In this document: in pieces, positions 24,048 through 33,608 of the stretch
Position numbering within the stretch: position 1 is the first letter of the stretch
Layout: each line of letters begins with the position of its first letter
DNA from: Azolla pinnata
Lineage: Eukaryota; Streptophyta; Polypodiopsida; Salviniales; Salviniaceae
Direction of reading: 5' to 3'
DNA length: 47,781 nt
Assembly (NCBI GenBank): GCA_037176905.1
Contig: JBBBWG010027534.1
Location: forward strand, 44,786 to 92,566
Notes under the pieces: model-generated
The model's input: only the letters and a program-made list of their open reading frames with translations
Databases searched by the model: none
What the model was told of the DNA's origin: nothing
Program-made: the position numbers and the translations under genes

Positions 24048-25359
24048 GGTGGTGATGATGATGATGATGATGATGATGATAGTGGTGGTGGTGATGGTGA
24101 TGGTGATGGTGATGGTGATGATGGCAGAGAGATGCAGAATGGCACGCGGCGCAGAGAGCAACTGCACCGAATCGTACTTCTTCGCGCACAAGGACAAGAA
24201 GTACACGACGGGAATGCGGACAAACCGCGCCACCAAGGAAGGCTTCTGGAAGGCCACCGGGCGCGACAAGCCTGTTTTCGGGGCCCGATTCTGCGGCCAC
24301 CAGCCCCCCGACAACGCCATCGGCATGCGCAAAACCCTGGTCTTCTACAAGGGCCGCGCCCCCCGCGGTGTGAAATCGAACTGGATCATGCACGAGTTCC
24401 GCCTGACTGTTGCGACGCGATCGTCACCTTCGTCGTCGCCGTCGTCTTCGTCGTCATCGTCTTTGTCGCAGAGGCCTCTTCAGGTGATTGAATCGAATCG
24501 AATCGAATCGAATCCCACCCAACCACCACCATCTTGTGCTATAATTCGCATTGGATCGCGGCATTTCCCAACTCGACGCGTCCATTGTCGCGAATTCCGT
24601 CGGGCTACTTCTTGCCCATGTGTGTGTGTGTTTAAAACGCCGAGTCCCGATCGGGGAAACGTCGAAATCCCGGATGAATACTGACTGCGCAACGCCAAGC
24701 CAACGGTCGATCGATCGATCGATCCCAATCGGCTCGGCGATCGATAATCGGTGTTGCAGGAGGAGGACGATGCCGCCTGGGTGCTGTGCCGCGTTTTCAG
24801 GAAGAGCGGCAGCTGCTCCGACGGAATCGTGTCGGAGGCGCGATTGAATCGCCGCGTCAGCAGCAGCTTGCGCGAGCGCAAGCACGATGGTCATCGGCAG
24901 CTCGATGATCGGATGCCTCGGCTCGAGAGCCCCTGCTGCAACAAGCTGCAGCAGCAGATCAACGACCCCGAGAATCGTGCGAATTTCGCCGTTGGACAAC
25001 GCCTTCGCTGGCTGATCACGAATCGAGGTACAAGAAGCTCGAGCGCAGTAGATGCAGAGGCGTCACTGCCCCGATGTGCCATTGAGGCTGCGCCAGCGCG
25101 ACAGGAAGCAGCGTATGCGGGTGATGCTGGTGATGATCCTCGGCATCATGCGGGCGCAATCTGCCCTCGCTACGACAGCTTCGTCAGAAACCACGGCCTC
25201 GTCGACGGATCGAATCCGGCCATCAGTTACGACCATGCCTTCCTCCATAATTCGGGCACGAGCGTGATCGCGAGGATACAGCCGCCGCCGCCGCCGCCGC
25301 CGCCCGACAGCTACGCCTCCTCCAGCAACGAGATCGAGCTATGGAACTTCAGCTCGTAA
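23616..25359 (+). CDS. NAC domain transcription factor
   Basis: Three exons, 23616-23841, 24128-24483 and 24760-25359, give 393 residues with phases closing. NAC subdomains are seen in order: A ([20 protein letters not shown], about 21-40), B ([16 protein letters not shown]), C ([20 protein letters not shown] then [18 protein letters not shown]), D ([20 protein letters not shown] then NWIMHEFRL) and E ([17 protein letters not shown]). A Ser-rich stretch encoded by TCG/TCC repeats sits between D and E. The C-terminal 180 residues are a variable region with a Pro8 run near the end. The second Met (ATG at 23631, better context) is an alternative start. Intron 1 is filled by a GAT/GGT repeat. It should bind DNA through the NAC fold and act in the nucleus; I cannot assign the subclade. 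Confidence 0.93.
23950..24122. repeat. GAT/GGT trinucleotide microsatellite in NAC intron 1
   Basis: About 170 bases of nearly uninterrupted GAT and GGT triplets end five bases before the exon 2 acceptor (ATGGCAG). The open frames in it (poly-Met, poly-His, poly-Ile) are artefacts. The tract leaves no pyrimidine-rich stretch before the acceptor. Confidence 0.9.
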
Positions 25360-26013
25360 TCGGCGCAGTCGCAGGCATCGTCAGCGATCGGAACACCGAA
25401 TAGGATAGCATCGCAGACACCTGGTCCGAGTACGATCACGACGCTAGTCGGGCTTGCTGTTAGAGCAGCATTCGCCCCCAGAGGGGGGACAAGATGCTAG
25501 CATGGCACCGTTTCCCTTCGTTTTTTGTCCTTTCCGATCTTGCCGTTCTAGACAACATGCACGATCTGCGAAATGCTACCGGATCTCGGATCATCGAATG
25601 ACATGAGAATCGTCATTCGAATGCAGCTTATAGCTTGCTTTGCTTTGCAGCTTATAGCTTGCTTTGCTTTGCAGCAATAGCAGCAATAGCAGCAGTAGCA
25701 GCTGACGATGGACTTTTTTACGCCCATTTTTTTCCGGCGTACTCGAGGTCCACCAAACACATGTACTCTTCCTCCTCATGTTTTCATGGCTTGGGTAAGT
25801 GAAACCCTACCAATCAAAACCCTAAACCCTAAATCCTAAACCCTAAACACTCCCAAAAAAAACCCTAATTTGATCCACATGCAGAAGAGGATAGATTTGT
25901 AATATATGGAAAGAACAGGCCTACACTGATGAAAACCAGATGGTTCATATCTCAAACGATGAAACACTGCAGAGAGAACACAGTCCTCCATCGCCCGCGA
26001 TCCCCATCTCCAG
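25360..26013. promoter_or_regulatory. NAC 3' flank and promoter of the next gene, with telomere-like repeats
   Basis: This contains a perfect 24-bp tandem pair (AGCTTATAGCTTGCTTTGCT and four more bases, about 25626-25673) followed by AGCAAT units, then at 25803-25868 a cluster of CCCTAAA/CCCTAAT motifs. The cluster lies about 150 bases upstream of the leader donor at 26013/26014 (CAG then GTGAGT) of the downstream gene, where telo-boxes commonly occur. Confidence 0.6.
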
Positions 26014-26422
26014 GTGAGTCTCTTCTGCTCCTTCTCTGGTTTTTCTCGGCGATTTGGCCACGACCCACTGCGTGTTTTTCTCCATCTCGCTTGCCTCTGT
26101 TGTCTTCCCGGGTAGATCGATGCATCGTCATCATCATCATCATCATCGCTGATGCTAACAATGGTGGGATAGACTGAGGAGTTGTGGTTCCATGCTCCGT
26201 TTTTTCAGAAGTGATGTTTGAAGAGCAGCCATGGCTCTATCTGCATATGCCTTCTTGTCTTCTATGCTGTGCCTTGATGGTGAAGTGGAAACGGTGAATG
26301 GGTATCCATTGGGATGTATGTGGTTAAGGTTCACAAGCCATCATTCATCCTTCAATTGAGCAGTGCGGATCGATTCTCTCTCGGTTTCTTAAGCATATCA
26401 TTCCGACCTTTCTCATGAACAG
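26014..26422 (+). other. Leader intron of the small plastid protein gene
   Basis: The consensus donor (CCAG then GTGAGT) and the acceptor (ATGAACAG) just four bases before the ATG define a 409-base intron in the 5' untranslated region. It contains a short TCATCA microsatellite near 26130. Confidence 0.65.
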
Positions 26423-26425
26423 GTC

Positions 26426-27013
26426 ATGGCTTGTTTGATGACAAACCATCCGCTAGTTTTACGCGCTTTCTCTGCTCGATCGGCAGCACCCTTCCATTCT
26501 AAGAATCCGGCGGCATTTCCTGCCAATGTCTTGGGACCCAAGACTTCGTCGAGATCGAGGTCCTTACAGCAGTGTTTACAGAAGAATTTAGTGGTGTGTT
26601 GCTCAGCTCCAAGCTCAGATGCGCAGCTCCAACCCTTTGATATAACTTTGCTTGAGCACTACACGCAAAGGGTGCCGTCAGAGATCCTCCTTGTACATGC
26701 TATAGTGGACGATGAGGAAGATGAGGTTCTTGTTTACAAGGTTGAGCACTTCACTTTCCATCTTATTTTGTGAAAGAGTGTCTCATACACATTCTCATGT
26801 GTGTTGATTAATTGATTCCGATTTCAGGGCCATTCTTCTTCATTGATGAGAGCTACATCGGCAGATTTAGAAGAAGCGGTCCTTCCGCCCAATGCCATAA
26901 TCGGTAAAATTGATAGGATCAAGGGGCCTTACAATCCAACTAAGCCAAAATACATAGAGGAAGGCTTGAGTTGGAATCAGTTCGTTAGCTTCTTAGCATC
27001 AGAAGGTTTCTGA
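26426..27013 (+). CDS. Small conserved plant protein, probably plastid-targeted, function unknown
   Basis: Two exons, 26426-26740 and 26828-27013, give 166 residues. The first 65 residues are rich in Ser, Ala, Arg and Pro with few acidic residues, as in transit peptides. The mature part starts around DITLLEHYTQRVPSEILLVH and continues AIVDDEEDEVLVYKGHSSSL, then MRATSADLEEAVLPPNAIIG, ending in LSWNQFVSFLASEGF. This looks like a plant and cyanobacterial family with a conserved DDE-rich beta-strand core that I recall as a domain of unknown function (possibly DUF7734; name not certain). I do not know its role. Confidence 0.72.
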
Positions 27014-28031
27014 ATTTTGTGAATATGCATGGAATGCGCGTTGCATGGGTCAGCCCTTGGAAAGTGAAGTAAAGCGAGACATTCTTGTTTATGTACCATA
27101 TTCAACACAAGTGCCTGATGTACTGGCACATGTAATATGAACGTGATCTCGATGAAGATCAACATTGGCACACAACATGCATTCACTAACTCTACATCTA
27201 TACCCAAGGTGCCCAATCCCATGTTGAGAATGAAGAATGTTATAACGATAATCAGCCTTCATCTAACAGCTGTACATTATTGTATTCATGTTCTACCCAT
27301 TTTATGATTCATACTGATTACTCCTTTGATGTTCCAGAGTGGAAGCCACAAATGTTCCAAACTTCCAACATTCTTCTGCTTTTATGTTGCACGATGTTAA
27401 ACTTAAAAGGCCAGTGGAGGATTATACTTTGATGGGAATTTACATTGACGAATTATTGGTAGTACAATGGATGTCATTTTGAATTCACATTAACATCGAT
27501 TTGGGATTGCAAAATTTGGAGAAAAACCCAACATGCTTATTTGCAATCCCAAATCCGTAGGTCAGCAGCCTTCAGTCGTTCAAGGAGAACATCAAAATAA
27601 TTATCTGTTTATATGAACGAAAAGATATAATTGTTGGTTTCCACTAACAGTTACTGCTAATCGCAATGGAAGTTGGACTGAGTGAGAAAAGAACCATGCT
27701 ATTGATAACCCAACAGAACTGGCTTGCAATCCACAAACAACAAGTATATCAGCATTCACTGTTCAAGAAAAGCAATAAACAAAATTAGTTTACACGAGCA
27801 CAAAGATGGTATGACATTTTCTCGAGATCTTAGAGATCCAAAAGGATATCATATATACATGATGCAATTTTCCTATTCGTTATGAAGATCTAAACACATT
27901 GAAATTCATACCCAAAAGCCTCGGCCTTCCCCTGGTTGTTGGCAAGTAACTGAAAGCCATTTACCATGACTCTTAATCTTGTCCAAACACTGTTTACAAA
28001 TTACCATGACAAGCAAAGGCTACTTTCTTTT
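27014..28031. other. Convergent 3' region with a perfect 16-bp inverted repeat
   Basis: The region lies between two converging genes and should contain both 3' untranslated regions. GATTTGGGATTGCAAA (27498-27513) is repeated in inverted form at 27540-27555 with a 26-base loop. No coding sequence is seen. Confidence 0.55.
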
Positions 28032-31000
28032 TCATGTAGTAGTGTCATTCCTTTCTGCAATCCGTACAGGATGGAAGTATGGGTGCATCTAGTTAGTTCC
28101 ACAAAAGAAAAAGAAATTAATTCAGTTTACGTGTAATGATCATCTGTGCTCAATAAAGACTATTTCTTTACCATTGCCTCTTTGGCAGTTGGCCTTTCTC
28201 GGTGATCATACTGCAGCAGCTTGTCCAAAAAATCCACGGCCTGAAATATTGTTACAGATACTTATGTGCGTTTTAAGCAACAATTCTAAATGTGCACTAG
28301 TAAAGCCATGGAAAAAAGTAGGTTGAACATAGCTAACCTCAGCCGTGGCTAGATGCTGGTTATTGGATTGGATGAAAGCTGACCACGGCTTGCGGCTATG
28401 CCTGGCATTGTAATGATGTTAACATGAGAAATTCTGCACAGATATCACTGCTTAGCGGGAAAACAAAGGCTTTGAATTACCATCCAACTAAAGATCTGAG
28501 TTTTGGATGTAGTTTGATGCCATATTTCTTGAGATAGACTTCGAAACCCTCTGTTCCCAGCACCTGTCACAAACTCATCATGGCACATGAGTGGCTACAA
28601 TCCATTTCTGCATGAATACGATTAGGTTCGGAATAGAATAAGTTAGACAAGGATTTCACAAGCTTTTATGCATTCCCAGCGACCTACACTATCATTGGAC
28701 CTCGCTCAATCATAACAGATTTTTCATTTCAGCAGATTTTTATATAATATCTGATGACTTCTGTATAACTGAAATATACCCTACCTTAACAATTTTCACT
28801 AACTGATCTGCATTGTCTTGGCCGTGGAAAAAAGGCTCTTTCTGAAATATCTGAAAAAGGACGAAGAAGGGAAAAGCCTTGTTATTTCTTTTAGCTTATT
28901 CACCTTCGAAGTTTTCTAAAAGGCTTACCATTCCAGCGAACATACAACCAAGGCTCCATATATCCAGGGAGTAGTCGTAATCTTGCAAATCAACCAATAG
29001 TTCTGGTCCTTTAAAACATCTATACAATGATGAACATGATTAGAAATGTAAAGAAACTTAGCAAATGAACCTTACAATATAGCTAGCCCCACCTTGATGC
29101 TACACGAACATTATAATCAGTGTTAGGGTGATAGAACTCCCCAAGGCCCCAGTCAATTAACCGAAGCTTCCGATGCTCATGGTCAATCATCACATTGTGG
29201 GGTTTAACATCTCGATGCATGATTCCTTGTGAGTGACAAAAATCAAGCGCCTATGCAACAGTATATTCACCTCAATTTACTTACAAAAAACAATTCACTA
29301 AACCTAACCTTCCGAATGACTATGTTAAGTCCACTATCTCACCATATGCTCTTTGAGGCATATCCTACATCATCAAATACCAAAAATGACAGGGAGCACG
29401 AATTTTAGTTGATACAGAACATGGTATAGTAATACCTTTAGTAGTTCAAATGTGTAGTAGCAAATGTCGAACTCTGTAAATGTTGGATAAAGCACCTTAA
29501 AATCTGTATTGTTCACATATTCAAAGACAAGACTTGGTGTTTTAGATTGTTGGTCACGAACAATATCCAACAGCCTGATGACATTAGGACCTCCACAAAG
29601 ATTCTGAAGAATTTTGATTTCCCGTTTTATCTGTATCATACAGAGAATAGATTAGAGAATTTACTGTGATTTACCATGTGATAATGAAGCTGTCAATATG
29701 AAACCTGGTTATATCAAGCTCAAAATCGCACAATATCTCAACACCTAAATTTTCCCTTCCTTCATCCTGACGGTTGTCTGCTAATGGTAGGCTGAAACTA
29801 AGGATCTGTGCATTAAGGTATCTCGAAATGCAGATGTTCTTCCAGTGAAACTAAACTTGGGAGAAACGACAAAAGAGGGAATACAAAAATATGTTAGCCT
29901 TTGGTTGAGGCATGCAAATCATGTTAAAATTCAGGTCCTGAAACGATGTCGGATACTGCAGACGGATGACAATTTTTTTGATGATGCTCCTATTCAATGT
30001 CAAGTTCACAGACACATTCAGCTCTCCACATAGCATCTGCCTATCAAGTCCCAAGTAAATAGTTCACATCCACCAGACTATATCTTCACTGTGTCATGCC
30101 TGTTGAATGCCTACTCAACCTACTCAGGAAAGTGTCACTCATCTAGGTCACACAAAAATCAAACTGAAAGCAAGACCTACAAAATATCCAAAATGCAGCC
30201 CCTGTAAGAAGCGTGCTTCTGTCATTTGAGCTGTGGAGATAAACGGAAGGATTGTCACCACAGCTTCTAGTGAACCAGGTATTTAAACAAACCTTCACAG
30301 TTACACCAAAAGGTCTCCTTGGTCGAAGAAGGTTATCGCTTGATAGAACAAAAACCTGCCCTACGTGGAGACTCAAAACCAAAAACAATAGCTTCTACCT
30401 TTTTCTTCTTCACTGGCTTCAATATTTTTATGATACAACGTTGGTTGTTCACCACATTGAGTCCTTCGAAAACTTCACTGTATTTTCCCCTTCCAACTTT
30501 ACGAATAACTTCATAATTGTCTTGGTCCCTGTTAGAAACAACTTACTGATGGTTAAAAAAACTCTGCTCATGTCAATATTCAATGCTTAAAGGCGAACAC
30601 TAGAAATCATGCATAAGATCATAGGACTGCTATCTGCAAATGGAAATGAAGGATGCAGGAAAAAACAATGAAATATATGCACACATACACGAAAAAAAAC
30701 AGCAAAGCCTCTTTATGATGACAATTAGTTTGTATTTCATGTTAAAAATTCTATTTCTCTTCTTGTAGTTCGTCTCTGCTTCTATTGTCTCCTTAAAAAT
30801 CTCTCTTTTGTCTGATCAAGAGTATGTTTGCATTAAACGAGGGCAGTTTCACTGCATCTACAGCTGTTTCTAAAGCAATTAAGTGATTTTTCGTCAATGT
30901 ACATCTGTTTTCGACATAAGCAAACAACTGAGAAAAACAAGTCACGCAAACATTGGATCGAATGCTAGGAAAAAGGACACTTAAAATGAGCAAGTGTATG

Positions 31001-31599
31001 TAGGTGTGATAATATAGCACCATATGTAGTGATGAAATCCACAATTATGGACACTACAAAGTTTATCTATCCCATAAGTAATTGTCTTCGTCGTCGTCGT
31101 CGTCTTTGTTGACGTCAACCAAACAAAAGAAAGAGGTATTGACGAGTGCGTCCGAGCTATAGAAATTTTGACTACTTAGCAATTGTAATGAGCTAAAGCC
31201 TGAAACGAAAATCGAGCATTACCCCCATTGAACATCGATAGATTCGTAATCCCAATACTCTCTGGGTCGGAGAAGATTGACATCGCAGTAGGCATGCACT
31301 TTTGAGGCAGGCCCGGGAAGACGAGCGGACATTCCAATCATTTTGGTGCCGGTGTGGTTGTGGGCGTTGTGGTGATGCTGAGAAGCCATGGAAGCTCGAA
31401 AGCCTACAGAGGAAGGAGGAGGAGGGGGGGGAGGAGGAGAGGACGCAAATGTGGAGAAGCGAGAGCGTGGAGAAGCTTCAACTCGCCCGAGCAATGGACG
31501 AGGCGTAGGAAAGAGAGGAGGCGGAGGTATGATGCGAAGCAAAGCGCGGCGGCGTCTGAGGAAATGGCGCGGTGGCATCAGGACGGAGAGCATCTCCAT
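28032..31599 (-). CDS. CKA: Casein kinase II catalytic subunit (CK2 alpha), N-terminally extended
   Basis: Ten exons in transcript order: 31599-31223, 30528-30399, 29630-29436, 29250-29093, 29019-28929, 28850-28785, 28563-28481, 28401-28338, 28240-28172, 28088-28032; 429 residues, all phases closing. The CK2 core is unmistakable: [33 protein letters not shown], catalytic Lys in [89 protein letters not shown] and [11 protein letters not shown]. The first 90 residues are an Arg/Ser/Pro-rich extension ([12 protein letters not shown], an uninterrupted Pro8 run) absent from cytosolic CK2 alpha and typical of an organelle-targeting peptide, as in the plastid CK2 alpha of Arabidopsis (CKA4). Substitutions against the usual plant sequence include DWGLG for DWGLA and RCFKGPELL for RYFKGPELL. 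A short upstream ATG frame overlaps the start. Confidence 0.94.
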
Positions 31600-32400
31600 C
31601 ACGACCGCGGGAAGGGGGAGGAGGGGCCGGAGGCCGCAGCCATGCTTCCTGAAGAAGCTCCGAATCTGAAGCTCGGTCGCTCTGTTGCTGCGGCGACTCT
31701 GCTCCTCGTCGTCGTCGTCGTCTTCTCGACGAGAGCGTAGTTTTCCTTATTTTCAGAAATACCCCTCTGTTGCCTGAAGTGCTAAACAGAGCAACAAAAG
31801 CTTTAGAAATTTCCCATATAAGTACATCAGCTAACTAACTGGCTGATTCATCTGCAGAATGCCTGCTACTTCTCTTGGACACTGTATAAATTCATTCGTT
31901 CGGATTCTCGGGGGCTGCGAGAAATCTGCAGAATTTTTTACCCGGGGAAGATTGGGCTGAGAGTAGCTCGCGTGATCGTTTCTCTAATGGGAGGAGGCCG
32001 TAAATCTGGTTCGCATAACAGCCGCGGTACAGATCCCTGTTTGTGTTTAATGGCGCGCGGCTTCGTTTATACGAAGACTGTGTGCATTTCGTGGCTTCGA
32101 TCTTTTATCTCTGCGGGTTCTTTTGCTGCTTCTCGTGAGAGCTCTCGTCCGTTCCTTTACAACTCGTCAAAGGAACGAAAGCCGAGATCAGCACTTGTTG
32201 AATTGCCTTATGATGGATAATTCTCAAGGTACCCTTGTTACAGGCCTACTAGCAGCAACGACGACGACGACGCAAGGAAGGGCTGAAGTGTACGTAGCAT
32301 GCTATACATGCGTACATGCGCTGTTCTATGGATTCTTCTAATGATAAAGCAATAACAAGAGAAGAGTAAGAGAGAATGGAATGCATCAAGGGTGATTAAC
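31600..32400. promoter_or_regulatory. Upstream region of the CK2 gene; no further gene
   Basis: The first 140 bases are GC-rich leader of the minus-strand CK2 gene and contain a 14-codon upstream ORF that ends inside the start-codon region. Beyond that I see no conserved coding sequence. This is the left part of the 2-kb divergent region shared with the SWAP-domain gene. Confidence 0.45.
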
Positions 32401-32790
32401 CACACTAATCACCTCCGAGCGAAGGATTGACGGCGAATCCAAACAAAATACCATCGGCGAATGTCCCATTACCACGAAATATTGGTTTGGATTGGACCTC
32501 GGAGGTTGACAGACAAGCACGAATCCGATCCTGCTAGCCTCGAAAGGAGGTAGCTGAGTCCCCCTTTGCACAGGTCAACTTCCAGGGCTCCCTGTTCACG
32601 AGGTGCATTCACACCTATCCTTGTGACCGTATATGGGTTTGTCTCAAGACCAGACCGAGGGTAATCGATTTTCCCACTTTCAAACCATATTTGAATCAGC
32701 CTTCTTATAAAATCTGCACGATACGGATGATGCGGCAACAGTCTGGAGGCGATCAACGCCCACTGCATTTCATGGGTGAAACAAGCTAGC
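32401..32790 (-). other. Unrecognised open frame (about 100 codons), possible relic
   Basis: A minus-strand frame from about 32780 down to 32469 is open with balanced composition: it includes MQWALIASRLLPHHPYRADF, then RSGLETNPYTVTRIGVNAP, REQGALEVDLCKGGLSYLL and SDSCLSVNLRGP. It differs from the simple repeat next to it and looks like formerly coding or organelle/transposon-derived DNA, but I cannot identify it. Nothing around it suggests an intact gene. Confidence 0.25.
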
Positions 32791-33500
32791 ACACATACAT
32801 ACACACACGGACATGCATACATACACACACACACACACATACACATCCGTGCACACATGCATGCATGGGTATGCATGTATAGAGACCCTTATTGGATACA
32901 TTCACCCACACACACATGCATGCAGACATACATACATGTAGCTCTCCACACATACATACACGCACACATACATACATGCTGCTCTGCATTAGGAGATGCA
33001 TACACATACATACACACATATATACATGCAGCTCCACGCAAATACATACATACACGCTGGCCTTCATTGGGAGATGCATACGCATGCATACATACGCACA
33101 CACACATGCATGCACACGCACACATACATGCAACTCTACTTTGGGACATGCACACACATAAATACAGACATGCATACACATAAATGCAGACATGCATACA
33201 CACATTTATGCATAGATAGATAGATAGATAGATAGACACATACATACATGCATGCATGCTCCTCATGCACCAGGACATGCATACACATACATGCATGCAT
33301 GCATGCACACACGCATGCATGCATGCATACACGCATGCACGCATACATACGCACGCATACATACATACATACACATACATACATACACACACGCGCACAT
33401 GTATGCATGCATGCATGCATACGCACACATGCATGCATACGCACACATACATGCTCCTCTGCACAGGGATATATATGCACACACACATGCATGTATACAT
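32790..33500. repeat. CATACATG/CACACATG satellite-like array with interspersed 20-30 bp spacers
   Basis: Roughly 0.7 kb consists of alternating CATACATA, CACACATG and CATGCATG units, with a GATA run at 33217-33235. At irregular intervals (about 32937, 32977, 33030, 33058, 33130, 33259, 33453) related spacers appear, such as GCTCTGCATTAGGAGATGCA, GCTCCTCATGCACCAGGACA and GCTCCTCTGCACAGGGATAT. This indicates a higher-order repeat. All ORFs here (Met/His/Cys/Tyr-rich on both strands) are artefacts. Confidence 0.85.
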
Positions 33501-33518
33501 ATCCCTGTGCAGAGGAGC
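33453..33518. repeat. Perfect 20-bp inverted repeat (hairpin) upstream of the SWAP gene
   Basis: GCTCCTCTGCACAGGGATAT (33453-33472) and its exact reverse complement (33499-33518) are separated by a 26-base loop of CACACATGCATG sequence. The hairpin ends 90 bases before the start codon at 33609 and may lie in the 5' leader or promoter. Confidence 0.9.
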
Positions 33519-33608
33519 GATTAGGGCTACAGCAGAAGTTCTGCAGAGAAGGAGCGAGCGACAGAGACGAAGAAGAAGGAGCAGGAGCGAGGCGAGGGAG
33601 AAGAAGCC

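Noticed and set aside
23932..24332. Poly-Met, poly-His and poly-Ile ORFs over the GAT repeat
   Set aside because: The repeat lies in NAC intron 1; joining the flanking exons across it gives the normal NAC domain.
28155..28240. CK2 alpha ending early at KEAMVKK followed by a stop
   Set aside because: A donor (GTAAAG) lies directly after the Met codon and a downstream exon encodes the expected HPYF tail, so the stop is intronic.
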